Positions 40,611 to 49,087 of a stretch of 49,403 nt of DNA are shown piece after piece. Where the stretch lies: positions 1 to 49,403 of the forward strand of contig DASUHP010000147.1 of assembly GCA_036273455.1 (NCBI GenBank), read 5' to 3'. Each line of letters begins with the position of its first letter. Position 1 is the stretch's first letter. This DNA comes from CAIYRG01 sp036273455. Its GTDB lineage: Bacteria; Pseudomonadota; Alphaproteobacteria; Micropepsales; Micropepsaceae. The notes under the pieces were generated by a model that saw nothing but the letters and a program-made list of their open reading frames with translations, had not been told where the DNA came from and did not search any database. Made by a program: the position numbers and the translations under genes.

Positions 40611-40671
40611 CGGATATGCACATTTCTTTATATCCGATTGCCGCGGTTACGGGCGGCTGCTATAGCCGCCC
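40611..40671 (+). promoter_or_regulatory. Two hairpins in the ahcY leader
   Basis: CGGATAT (40611-40617) pairs with ATATCCG (40630-40636), and GGGCGGCT (40651-40658) pairs with AGCCGCCC (40664-40671). The first may simply end the TraB/GumN transcript. The second lies 33 bp before the ahcY start. I cannot match them to the SAH, SAM-II or SAM-V riboswitch consensus. Confidence 0.35.
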
Positions 40672-40704
40672 CTGGTGCCGGCATTCAGCCATGACAGGAC
40701 AGGT

Positions 40705-42111
40705 ATGACTCAGCAAAAGCACGATTACGCCGTCAGCGATATTGGACTGGCCGAATGGGGCCGGCGCGAAATCGCCATCGCAGAAACCGAGATGCCGGGG
40801 TTGATGGCGATACGCGATGAATTCGGCCCCGCACAGCCGCTGAAAGGGGCAAGAATCGCCGGTTCGCTGCACATGACGATTCAGACGGCCGTGCTGATCG
40901 AGACGCTGAAGGCGCTTGGCGCCGATATTCGCTGGTGCTCGTGCAACATCTATTCGACCCAGGACCATGCGGCAGCGGCAATCGCGGCAGCAGGGACCCC
41001 GGTCTTCGCCTATAAAGGAGAGTCCCTGACCGAATATTGGGATTTTTCGCGCCGCATCTTTGAATGGGGCGACGGCGGCACGCCCAATATGATTCTCGAC
41101 GATGGCGGTGACGCCACGCTGTTGGTGCATCTCGGAGTCAGGGCGGAATCCGGCGACAAGGGATTCCTCCGTCAGGCGTCAAATGAGGAAGAGGAAGTCC
41201 TGTTTGGACTGATCCTTCGCACACTCGAGGAAAAGCCGGGTTGGTTCGGGAATTTGGCGAAGAACATCCGCGGGGTGACAGAAGAGACCACCACCGGTGT
41301 GCACCGGCTCTATCAGATGGAAAAGGAAGGCAAGCTGCTGTTCCCCGCCATCAATGTGAACGATTCCGTCACAAAGTCGAAATTCGACAATCTGTATGGC
41401 TGCCGCGAAAGCCTTGTCGACGGGATTCGGCGCGGGACCGATGTGATGATGGCCGGCAAAGTGGCGATGGTCGCCGGGTTCGGTGATGTCGGCAAGGGAT
41501 CGGCGGCATCGCTGCGCAATGCCGGGTGCCGGGTGATGATTGCCGAGATCGATCCGATTTGCGCGCTGCAGGCCGCGATGGAAGGCTACGAAGTTACGAC
41601 CATGGAGGACGCCGCTCCGCGCGCCGACATCTTCGTCACCGCGACCGGAAATGTCGATGTCATCACGCTGGATCACATGCGGCGCATGAAGGACCGCGCG
41701 ATTGTCGCCAATATCGGACATTTCGACTCGGAAATTCAGGTTGCTTCGCTGAAGAATTTCAAATGGCACAATGTGAAGCCGCAGGTCGATGAAATTGAAT
41801 TTTCTGATGGCAAGCGGATCATCCTGCTGTCACAGGGCCGCCTTGTGAATCTCGGCAACGCAATGGGCCATCCGAGCTTCGTGATGTCGGCATCCTTCAC
41901 CAACCAGACGCTCGCGCAGATGGAGATCTTCCGCAATCCGGGCAAATATCAGCGGAAGGTGTACACATTGCCCAAGTCGCTGGACGAGAAAGTCGCACGC
42001 CTGCATCTGGCCAAAATCGGCGCCAAACTCACTCAGCTGACGGACAAACAATCGACCTATATCGGCGTGCCGCAGCAAGGACCGTTCAAACCGGACACGT
42101 ACCGCTACTGA
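40705..42111 (+). CDS. ahcY: Adenosylhomocysteinase
   Basis: 468 residues from MTQQKHDYAVSD, with GGACAGGT before the ATG. Hallmarks are GSLHMTIQTAVLIETL, IRWCSCNIYSTQDHAAAAI, NNVNDSVTKSK-type block (NVNDSVTKSKFDNLYG), the NAD-binding GFGDVGKGSAASL and NIGHFDSEI. The C-terminus KPDTYRY is the conserved Lys-Tyr end contributing to NAD binding in the neighbouring subunit. It hydrolyses S-adenosylhomocysteine to adenosine and homocysteine, keeping methyltransferases active. divL lies 195 bp downstream. Confidence 0.97.
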   Translation: MTQQKHDYAVSDIGLAEWGRREIAIAETEMPGLMAIRDEFGPAQPLKGARIAGSLHMTIQTAVLIETLKALGADIRWCSCNIYSTQDHAAAAIAAAGTPVFAYKGESLTEYWDFSRRIFEWGDGGTPNMILDDGGDATLLVHLGVRAESGDKGFLRQASNEEEEVLFGLILRTLEEKPGWFGNLAKNIRGVTEETTTGVHRLYQMEKEGKLLFPAINVNDSVTKSKFDNLYGCRESLVDGIRRGTDVMMAGKVAMVAGFGDVGKGSAASLRNAGCRVMIAEIDPICALQAAMEGYEVTTMEDAAPRADIFVTATGNVDVITLDHMRRMKDRAIVANIGHFDSEIQVASLKNFKWHNVKPQVDEIEFSDGKRIILLSQGRLVNLGNAMGHPSFVMSASFTNQTLAQMEIFRNPGKYQRKVYTLPKSLDEKVARLHLAKIGAKLTQLTDKQSTYIGVPQQGPFKPDTYRY

Positions 42112-42243
42112 TCTCAGCCCGCCGATCACGGGATCCGTCATGCGCAACGCACGCCCGACCGGCCGGCCGAGCTGCCCCCATGCGCGTCGAATAACGCCAT
42201 TCGGCCGGATTATCGCCCCGAACCGCCATTTTACACTTGGCGA

Positions 42244-42258
42244 TTTACCTGTTTTTAA
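42244..42258. promoter_or_regulatory. Near-consensus CtrA box upstream of divL
   Basis: TTTA-CCTGTTT-TTAA matches the CtrA consensus TTAA-N7-TTAA at 7 of 8 positions and is extended by CC, as in the TTAACCAT half-site. It lies about 50 bp before the annotated divL start and 130 bp after ahcY. DivL acts in the pathway that controls CtrA, so feedback is plausible but unproven. Confidence 0.4.
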
Positions 42259-42306
42259 CCACCATTTCCCATGTGATTCGCCGGGTGGCGTGAGGGCAGC
42301 GGGGGA

Positions 42307-44862
42307 TTGGGTAAAAACCGCAGGGCTGAATCGTCCGTATTCCGCCAATTGTGCCGCGGGGCTAGCTCCTCCGCGGGCGTTATGGCGGATGCGGACCGCG
42401 CGCGGACCCGGCCTTCCCTTCGCCGAACTGTCCGCACACGTCGCGTGCAAGTGGCACAAATTCCAGCTACAACCGCGACGGCCGGGGTGGGCAGGAAGGC
42501 GTATTTGGCATCCGGTTCGGTTTATTTTGGCGTGTTGATCGCGCTGGCGCCCTCGCCGGCATGGGCGGCAGAGTTGCCCATCACGACACCGGATCTGCTT
42601 CTGATCGTGGCCGCAACATCCTTTGCGCTTGCCATGACCATCTGGGCACTGACGGAACATCGCAGCACCGAAGCCTTGCGTCAGGCGCTCCGCGCATCGT
42701 CCGAACGGACCAGGTCTCTGGTTTCCGCGCGGGAGGCATGGCTTTCAGCTGCGCGAGAATCCCTGCTGGTCTTCCACCCGGGTGCGTCGGAACCGGCGAG
42801 CTTTGGCGAAGGAAACAAACTGTTGCAGGATTGCCTTGCCGGACCCGATGCACCGGCAGTCGACGCGGCGCTGAAAGGATTGACTGGGCAAGGCATCGCG
42901 TTCGAGCTGGTTTGCCGGTCCGACAAAAAGCGAAACATCTCCGTCCGCGGCCGTCCTGCCGGCGGCAGTCTGCTTGTATTCCTTCAAGAGCAGAGTGAAG
43001 CACCCGAAACACTGCATTTCCGCGGTGCGTTGAATGCCATACCAATGCCCGCGTGGATCCGTGACCGCAATCTCGCGCTTCGCTTCGTCAATCGTGCGTT
43101 TCTGACGCTTGCCGGAGCCGGCGAGGAGGCGGTGTACAGCTCTAATGCGGCGTTCGACCGTTCGGAACGCGATCTGGCGGAAACGGCACAAGGCGGCACC
43201 GAAGTGATCGAGGCCACGCGCTTCGCCATGGTGTCCGGAACTCGCCGCGCTCTGGCATTCACGCTGTCGCCGCTGGATGACGGCGGCGTCGCCGGTTCAG
43301 CCGTCGATGTGACGCGGCAGACCGAAGCCGAAACGCGTTTGCGCCAGCATATCAGTGCGCATGCCGATATCCTCGACCGGATGGCGACATCGGTTGCGAT
43401 GTTCGGACCCGACCGGCGCCTGGTGTTTCACAATCCTGCCTTTGCCGAACTTTGGGGGTTGCCAAAATCCTGGCTGGATACCCGGCCCACTCACGCGGAG
43501 GTCCTCGACCGGCTGCGCGAATTGCGCAAATTGCCGGAGCAGACGGATTTTCGCGCCTGGAAACACGGTCAGGCGAAGGCGTTTGAAAGTCGCGAAGCGG
43601 CAGAGGACCGCTGGCATTTGCCCGGGGGCCAGAGTCTGCGCGTCACCGCGCAGCCGCAACCGGCGGGCGGCGTTGCTTTCCTTTTCGAGGATGTCAGCGA
43701 AAGACTGCGTCTCGAAAGCTCCTATAACACTCTGATGAAAGTCCAGAAGGCGAGCCTCGATACGCTGCAGGAGGGCGTCGCTGTGTTCGGTCCTGACGGG
43801 CGGCTGAAGCTCAGGAATCTCGCTTTTGCCCGCATTTGGCGCTTCGAACCGGCGGAGCTCGCCAATGAGCCGCATCTGAAACAGCTCACCGAAGCCTGCC
43901 GGTCACGGTTCGGCGGCGACCGAATCTGGGAAGTCGTGACGGCGAGCGTAACATCGGCAGGGCCGTCGCGGAGCCGGGAATGGAACGAAATGGAACGTTC
44001 CGATGGTACCATCATCCGGCTGAGCATTTCGCCGCTTCCCGACGGCGCGACGTTCGTCAGTTTTGCCGACATCACGGACCGCTTTCGCATCGAAACCGCG
44101 TTGCGGGAGCGCAACGACGCGCTGGAAGCCAGCGACCGGATGAAGTCGGAATTCGTCCGCCGCATGTCCTATGAATTGCGAACCCCGTTGAATTCGATCA
44201 TGGGCTTTTCGGAAATGCTGCGCGCCGGTACCGCGGGCCCGATGAATGCGAAACAGCGCGAATATGCCGATGCCGTGATCAAGGCGTCCGGACAGCTGAG
44301 AGATCTCATCAATGATGTGCTCGACCTTTCCGATCTCGAGGCGCATTCGGTCGAACTGGAATATGAAAGCATCGATCTGCACCTGCTGCTGTCTGGAATC
44401 GCGGAACATGTGCGTGGCTGGGCGATCAAGGCGGGACTGACTTTCCGGCTCGATTGCCGGCCGACTCAGGCGCCATTTCTGGGCGATCCGCGCCGCCTGA
44501 AGCAGGTGCTGTTCAATCTGATCGCCAATGCATTCAAATATACACCGCGGGGGGGCACGGTCAGCCTTGGCGGCCGCATGTCTGCCGATGATGTGCAGCT
44601 TTATGTCGCCGACACCGGCCCTGGCGTACCGCCCGATATCATGGCTTCCGTATTTGACCGGTTTTCCGCCAGTGGCGGCGCCGTGGCACGCGGCGGAGCG
44701 GGAATCGGCCTGACACTGGTCAAGCAGTTCGTCGAACTGCATGGCGGCTGGGTTGAGCTGGAATCCCAATCCGGCGGTGGCACGCGCGTGACCTGCCACG
44801 TTCCGCGCAAACGCGCGACGCGCAAACAGAGGGCATTGCCTGCCAAAGTCCCGCTGGCATAA
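42307..44862 (+). CDS. divL: DivL-type PAS/kinase-like cell-cycle regulator
   Basis: About 851 residues from TTG 42307; ATG 42382 is an alternative, and neither has a strong ribosome site. Hydrophobic segments near 70-85 and 96-112 suggest membrane insertion. Three PAS-like domains follow (about 225-340, 360-470, 480-600). The dimerisation helix reads RMSYELRTPLNSIMGF, with Tyr622 where histidine kinases have the phosphorylated His; this is the DivL hallmark. The ATPase domain is intact: LIANAFKYTPRGG, VADTGPGVP and GIGLTLVKQF. In Caulobacter DivL promotes CckA activity and senses DivK. Synteny with tsaE downstream supports the name. Confidence 0.88.
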   Translation: MGKNRRAESSVFRQLCRGASSSAGVMADADRARTRPSLRRTVRTRRVQVAQIPATTATAGVGRKAYLASGSVYFGVLIALAPSPAWAAELPITTPDLLLIVAATSFALAMTIWALTEHRSTEALRQALRASSERTRSLVSAREAWLSAARESLLVFHPGASEPASFGEGNKLLQDCLAGPDAPAVDAALKGLTGQGIAFELVCRSDKKRNISVRGRPAGGSLLVFLQEQSEAPETLHFRGALNAIPMPAWIRDRNLALRFVNRAFLTLAGAGEEAVYSSNAAFDRSERDLAETAQGGTEVIEATRFAMVSGTRRALAFTLSPLDDGGVAGSAVDVTRQTEAETRLRQHISAHADILDRMATSVAMFGPDRRLVFHNPAFAELWGLPKSWLDTRPTHAEVLDRLRELRKLPEQTDFRAWKHGQAKAFESREAAEDRWHLPGGQSLRVTAQPQPAGGVAFLFEDVSERLRLESSYNTLMKVQKASLDTLQEGVAVFGPDGRLKLRNLAFARIWRFEPAELANEPHLKQLTEACRSRFGGDRIWEVVTASVTSAGPSRSREWNEMERSDGTIIRLSISPLPDGATFVSFADITDRFRIETALRERNDALEASDRMKSEFVRRMSYELRTPLNSIMGFSEMLRAGTAGPMNAKQREYADAVIKASGQLRDLINDVLDLSDLEAHSVELEYESIDLHLLLSGIAEHVRGWAIKAGLTFRLDCRPTQAPFLGDPRRLKQVLFNLIANAFKYTPRGGTVSLGGRMSADDVQLYVADTGPGVPPDIMASVFDRFSASGGAVARGGAGIGLTLVKQFVELHGGWVELESQSGGGTRVTCHVPRKRATRKQRALPAKVPLA

Positions 44863-44887
44863 TAGGTCAGGAACCTGCGGAGACGGT

Positions 44888-45175
44888 ATGATGGCCTTGC
44901 GGAAATTTGTGATCGAACGGGAAATCCCGAAAATCGGAACGGCGGACCGCGAACAGCTTCGCGGTGCTGCCGCAAAATCCAATGGCGTGCTGCGCGAACT
45001 CGGCCCCGACATCCAATGGGTCGAAAGCTATGTCACGGACGACAAGATCTTCTGCGTCTATCTTGCCGCCAATGAAGGAATGATCCGCAAGCATGCCGAA
45101 ATGAGCGGATTTCCTGCGTCCAAAATCAGCGAGGTTCGCAAGACCATCGATCCGACTACGGAACGGCCGGAGTAA
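44888..45175 (+). CDS. DUF4242-like small protein
   Basis: 95 residues, ATG 44888 or the next ATG 44891. The sequence MALRKFVIEREIPKIGT and the block VESYVTDDKIFCVYLAANEGMIRKHAEMSGFP (outline) correspond to DUF4242, a ferredoxin-like small domain including a nickel-binding actinobacterial member. The conserved IRxHAxxSGFP His is kept. Role unknown. It starts 26 bp after divL on the same strand and is the first of the genes inserted between divL and tsaE. Confidence 0.7.
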   Translation: MMALRKFVIEREIPKIGTADREQLRGAAAKSNGVLRELGPDIQWVESYVTDDKIFCVYLAANEGMIRKHAEMSGFPASKISEVRKTIDPTTERPE

Positions 45176-45227
45176 CCGCGAGAAATTCACACCGGCTTTT
45201 GTGCCGCAATGGGCATGCCCGCCAAGG

Positions 45228-46232
45228 TTAGGGGGGAGCGCACGATGTGACGATGACCTTGCCCCTTGCATGGCCGGCCTCAACATATTCAACAGCCTCG
45301 TTGGCTTTATCGAATGGAAAAGTGCGATCAATCACCGGTCGAATCGATCCACCTTCGACCAATGCTCCAATCTTCTCTAACGTCTCGCCATCGGGCAGCA
45401 TGAGAAAAAAGATGTAATGCGTTCTGGTCAGGTACGATCTTATTGAGACTCTCAAGCTGAGTAGCGAAGCGGCCAGCTGAAGAACGGAGCCGCGATTTGC
45501 TTCACGCATGGATTGGGCAGTCGGTGGCCCGCTGATTGAGACAAGTGTGCCGCCCGATCTTAAAATTCTGAACGCCTTTTTTTGCGTTTCACCGCCCACC
45601 GTATCGAACACAATATCAATGTCCGAAATTACTCGGCTGAAATCCTGTTTTGTGTAGTCAATAACTTCGTCAGCGCCGAGCGACCTGACAAAGCCAAGAT
45701 TTTTCGTGCTGCAATTTGTGATGACGTAGGCGCCAAAATGTTTGGCGAGCTGAATTGCAAGGCTACCGACCCCGCCAGATCCCGCAGGCACAAAAACTCT
45801 GTTTTCGTTCTTCATCCCAGCGCGTTGCAGGAGAGCTTGCCAGCTCGTGAGCCCCACCAACGGAAGGCTTGCCGCTTCTTCGAAGGAAGTATTTTTTGGC
45901 ATTTTGGCAACGTGCTGTTCCCGGGCCGCTACGAATTCTGCCAGCGTTCCAATTCTATCGGGCCGCGTATACACCTCATCGCCGATTCGAAATCGCTTAA
46001 CTGCGGCGCCTGTTTTGGCAACGACCCCGGCGCAGTCATGCCCAAGGATCAGCGGAAATGAATAGGCCAGGACCGCTTTTAATTTTCCCTGACGAACCTT
46101 GAAATCAATTGGATTGATGCTGGCGGCTTTAACCTGGATCAGAACTTCGTCTTCGGAGACGCGCGGCTCCGGCAAGTCCATTAGATGCACAACTGAGTTG
46201 TCTCCGTATTTTTTTATCGCCCAGGCTCTCAT
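45228..46232 (-). CDS. NADP-dependent zinc-independent alcohol dehydrogenase / quinone-oxidoreductase-like MDR protein
   Basis: 334 residues. MRAWAIKKYGDNSVVHLMDLP and SINPIDFKVRQG open the GroES-like domain, with LGHDCAGVV following. The Rossmann motif is VFVPAGSGGVGSLAIQLAK (trimmed). Catalytic-zinc Cys/His residues of classical alcohol dehydrogenases are absent, so it belongs to the quinone-reductase-like MDR branch, reducing quinones or enones. The DNA is visibly richer in A/T than neighbouring genes, including at third codon positions (TTT, AAT and ATT codons), which suggests recent acquisition. Its 5' end overlaps the stop of the upstream cysteine hydrolase gene by 4 bp. Confidence 0.85.
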   Translation of the reverse strand: MRAWAIKKYGDNSVVHLMDLPEPRVSEDEVLIQVKAASINPIDFKVRQGKLKAVLAYSFPLILGHDCAGVVAKTGAAVKRFRIGDEVYTRPDRIGTLAEFVAAREQHVAKMPKNTSFEEAASLPLVGLTSWQALLQRAGMKNENRVFVPAGSGGVGSLAIQLAKHFGAYVITNCSTKNLGFVRSLGADEVIDYTKQDFSRVISDIDIVFDTVGGETQKKAFRILRSGGTLVSISGPPTAQSMREANRGSVLQLAASLLSLRVSIRSYLTRTHYIFFLMLPDGETLEKIGALVEGGSIRPVIDRTFPFDKANEAVEYVEAGHARGKVIVTSCAPP

Positions 46233-46939
46233 TCGGCGGCGGCGGGGGTGCGCTTGCGATTGCGATTGAGAACTCCGATCAGGTGATCGGTCGACATGAT
46301 GTCGCCGAACCGAACGTAGAATGCGATCAACGACGCGTTGTGCAGTTCATCGCTCATTGCGGCATTAGCGTCTGTCACCATGATGGTGCGGAAATTCCGC
46401 ATCATGGCGTCGCGGGCAGTCGATTCGCAGCAGATATTCGTGACGGTGCCGGTGATGATGACGGTATCGATGCCGCGCGCGCGCAGCTCTGCTTCGAGAT
46501 TGGATGCCCCCTGGATGAACGCGGAAAAGCGGGATTTCTGAACAAACAAGTCGCCTTCGTGCGGGGTCAATGATGCCCAGAGTTCATATCCTTTCGAGCC
46601 GGGCTTCATCGATTCCATCCGCTTCAGCGTGTGCTGTGGTCCGTCCATTTCGACGCGAATGGACCAGCTGTGAAGGGTTTCTTGCGTGGCGGCGTTCTGA
46701 ATCCAGACCACCAACCCGCCGCTGCTCCGGACCGATTCTGCCAGGCGGTTGATGTTGGGAACGATATCGCGGGCCACTGCACATACGCTGTGCCCGATGC
46801 CGTCCATCATGAATCCGTTCTGCATATCGACGACAAGCAGCGCGGCTTTGGCCGGATCGAACTCTTCAAATACGTGCTCGCGTCCACGTGCGCGGACCAC
46901 CTGGTCGATAATCTGTTGCGGAATGGAGATCCTGTGCAT
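46229..46939 (-). CDS. Isochorismatase-like cysteine hydrolase
   Basis: 236 residues. The catalytic triad of this superfamily is visible: Asp in ALLVVDMQNGF, Lys in FVQKSRFSAF and Cys in GTVTNICCESTARDA (first or second Cys of the pair). The cis-peptide-forming TGTVTN block is intact. Members hydrolyse isochorismate, nicotinamide, N-carbamoyl amines or peroxyureidoacrylate; the N-terminal extension with REHVFEEFDPAKAAL recalls the RutB/ureidoacrylate group, but this is not conclusive. It is upstream of and overlaps the MDR dehydrogenase gene and follows the ferredoxin gene by 13 bp, so all may be one operon. Confidence 0.85.
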   Translation of the reverse strand: MHRISIPQQIIDQVVRARGREHVFEEFDPAKAALLVVDMQNGFMMDGIGHSVCAVARDIVPNINRLAESVRSSGGLVVWIQNAATQETLHSWSIRVEMDGPQHTLKRMESMKPGSKGYELWASLTPHEGDLFVQKSRFSAFIQGASNLEAELRARGIDTVIITGTVTNICCESTARDAMMRNFRTIMVTDANAAMSDELHNASLIAFYVRFGDIMSTDHLIGVLNRNRKRTPAAAE

Positions 46940-46952
46940 TGCCGCCTCCTTT

Positions 46953-47279
46953 CTAATGCTGCGTACGGGGCGTCCGCACTATAAGGCCGTCGAGCGCGGC
47001 ACTCACTTTGATCTGACACGACAGGCGGCTGTTCGACCTCACATCCTGGGCGAAATCCAGCATCTGTTCCTCCATCTCCTGGCGCTGCGGCAGTTTAGCG
47101 AGCCAGGAGGGATCGACATAGACATGACAGGTGGCGCAGGCGCAGGCGCCGCCGCAATCGGCATCGATTCCGGGCACGCGGTTTTTCACGGCGCCCTCCA
47201 TGACGGACCAGCCGACGGGGACTTCGACCGTCCGCTCCTTTCCATTTTGTTCGATATAGGTGATTTTCGGCATTGCCAC
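46953..47279 (-). CDS. [2Fe-2S] ferredoxin, adrenodoxin/putidaredoxin type
   Basis: 108 residues from GTG 47279 (ATG 47273 also possible). The cluster ligands are Cys42, Cys48, Cys51 and Cys88: DADCGGACACATCHVYV then RLSCQI, the CX5CX2C...C pattern of vertebrate-type ferredoxins. ITYIEQNGKERTVEVPVG is the usual beta-grasp start. It would carry electrons from the FAD reductase encoded immediately upstream (its stop abuts this start) to a P450 or Rieske oxygenase. No P450 is in the window. Confidence 0.9.
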   Translation of the reverse strand: MAMPKITYIEQNGKERTVEVPVGWSVMEGAVKNRVPGIDADCGGACACATCHVYVDPSWLAKLPQRQEMEEQMLDFAQDVRSNSRLSCQIKVSAALDGLIVRTPRTQH

Positions 47280-48482
47280 TCAGCCCAGTTGCTTCGCCGG
47301 GACGGCGGTGTCGACAATACGTTCCGGCGCGACCCGGGCGTGGGCCGCGATGAGCTTGCGCCCAACGATGTAATCCGGCGCGGCATTGACCGCCTCCACG
47401 CCGGCCACAATGCCGTCACGGAGATGGAAGACGGAGAATTTTCGGGACGACGCGTCACCGCGAACAACCGCCGTGTCACCGGGCTGCACAAGTCCAGCAA
47501 TCTGCAACTTGATGTCGTATTGATCGGACCAGAACCACGGCACTTCGCGATACGGCACGGGTTTACCGAGCATGGCGAGAGCGGCGTGTTTGGCCTGGTC
47601 GATGGCGTTCTGCACCGATTCCAGCCGCACCCTTTTGCCATGGAACGACACGTGATTGGTGCAATCGCCGGCGGCGAAAATATCCGGATCCGCGGTCGCG
47701 CCGAACTCATCGACAATGATTCCATTGTCACAGGGCAGCCCGGCCGCGAGCGCCAGTTCACAATTCGGCACCACACCTATGCCGGCGACAACAACATCGG
47801 CCGGGATGCGCCCCTGCCCTGTTGCCACAGCTTCAACCCAGGATTTTCCTTCGATGGCTTCGGCCGCCTGGCCAAAGCGGACATCGACGCCATGGCTTTC
47901 GTGCAGCTTGCGATAGAATTCCGAGATTTGCGGCGAAGCCGAGCGCGCCATAAGGCGATCCAGGGCTTCCACAACAGTGACCTGCAGCCCGTATTTTCGC
48001 GCGACGGCACCAACTTCAAGGCCGATATAGCCGCCTCCGACCACGGCGAGACGCTTGCCTGCCACCAGATGCTGATGCAGCGCGTCCGAGTCGTCGATCC
48101 CCCGGAGATAATAGACGCCCGGCAAATCGGCCCCGGGACAAGGCAATTTCCTGACCCGGGCGCCTGTCGCGAACAGCAGACGGTCATATGAGAGAACATT
48201 GCCATCGCTTAAAGTCACCGTCCGACCCGCGCGGTCGATGGCGGCCGCTGTAACGCCCAGCCGCAGCTCACAATGGCTCTCGGCGTAGAACGACTCCGGC
48301 TTCAGAAACAACCTTTCGCGAATGAAATCGCCGGCCATATAGGCTTTCGAAAGTGGCGGGCGCTGATAGGGAGGATATGCCTCATCCCCGGCCACCGTCA
48401 GCGAGCCGCTGAACCCCTCCGAAGCAAGTGTCGCCACCGCCTGCGCCGCAGCCTGGCCTGCGCCTATGATGACGAATCGCAT
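47280..48482 (-). CDS. NAD(P)H-dependent FAD ferredoxin reductase (putidaredoxin-reductase type)
   Basis: 400 residues starting MRFVIIGAGQAAAQAVATL, an FAD Rossmann motif; a frame extends to 48557 without support. The NAD(P) motif is LAVVGGGYIGLEVGAVA and the second FAD block is PDIFAAGDCTNHVSF. YPPYQRPPLSKAYM is the substrate-side motif of the reductases serving oxygenases, and the C-terminal domain is the matching reductase_C type. Its stop adjoins the ferredoxin start, so the two form a matched electron chain. A 137-bp gap separates it from the divergent tsaE. Confidence 0.9.
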   Translation of the reverse strand: MRFVIIGAGQAAAQAVATLASEGFSGSLTVAGDEAYPPYQRPPLSKAYMAGDFIRERLFLKPESFYAESHCELRLGVTAAAIDRAGRTVTLSDGNVLSYDRLLFATGARVRKLPCPGADLPGVYYLRGIDDSDALHQHLVAGKRLAVVGGGYIGLEVGAVARKYGLQVTVVEALDRLMARSASPQISEFYRKLHESHGVDVRFGQAAEAIEGKSWVEAVATGQGRIPADVVVAGIGVVPNCELALAAGLPCDNGIIVDEFGATADPDIFAAGDCTNHVSFHGKRVRLESVQNAIDQAKHAALAMLGKPVPYREVPWFWSDQYDIKLQIAGLVQPGDTAVVRGDASSRKFSVFHLRDGIVAGVEAVNAAPDYIVGRKLIAAHARVAPERIVDTAVPAKQLG

Positions 48483-48619
48483 GTGTCTTCGGGCCTGTTT
48501 TCCGACAGTCGGGACCGTCGCGGTTAGCATGGCCCCTCGAAGGGGGCAATTGAACAATTTAGCCGATCACCGGCCTCTGGCGCGTTGAGCACGCTGCCGG
48601 TTGCAGCTACAAACCGCGT

Positions 48620-49087
48620 GTGGTGGAGTTCGAGACCAGCTTCGTGCTCACGGACGAGTCCGCGACCAGGAAGCTTGGCGCGACGATCGCGGGCGCGCTC
48701 GGAACAGGTGATTTGATCGCTCTTTCCGGCGATCTCGGAGCAGGGAAAACGACTTTGGCGCGCGCCATTCTGCGTTCGCTCGGTGTTGCGGAAGACGTGC
48801 CGAGTCCGACATTCACTCTTGTTCAACGTTACCGGACGCAAAATCTGGCCGTGTTTCATTTCGATCTCTATCGGGTGGAGAGCGCAAGTGAGATGAACGA
48901 GCTCGGCCTTGAAGATGCGCTGGACGACGGCGTAGCGCTTGTCGAATGGCCGGAGAATGGCCTTCCTGCGCGACTGCGCGAGGACGCATTGACGATTCAG
49001 TTGGCGGTGGTTGATCAGAGCGCACGCGAAATACGGGTTTCCGGCCCGCAGCGCTGGCGGGCAGTTTTCACCAGGGAAGTTCCATGA
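48620..49087 (+). CDS. tsaE: tRNA threonylcarbamoyladenosine biosynthesis ATPase TsaE
   Basis: 155 residues from GTG 48620. Walker A is GDLGAGKT (37-44). SPTFTLVQRY is the switch-like segment, VFHFDLYRV contains the catalytic acid region and VALVEWPENG is the Walker-B-like end. TsaE powers the TsaBDE complex that makes t6A37 in tRNA. Its last four bases overlap the start of the amgK-like gene (ATGA). In many alphaproteobacteria tsaE lies downstream of divL; here 3.7 kb intervene. Confidence 0.92.
   Translation: MVEFETSFVLTDESATRKLGATIAGALGTGDLIALSGDLGAGKTTLARAILRSLGVAEDVPSPTFTLVQRYRTQNLAVFHFDLYRVESASEMNELGLEDALDDGVALVEWPENGLPARLREDALTIQLAVVDQSAREIRVSGPQRWRAVFTREVP

Noticed and set aside
40607..40704. 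SAH or SAM riboswitch before ahcY
   Set aside because: Hairpins are present, but I could not match the conserved core or pseudoknot of the known classes.
46749..48191. 480-codon plus-strand frame opposite the ferredoxin and reductase genes
   Set aside because: It crosses two well-supported minus-strand genes and their junction, with no motif.
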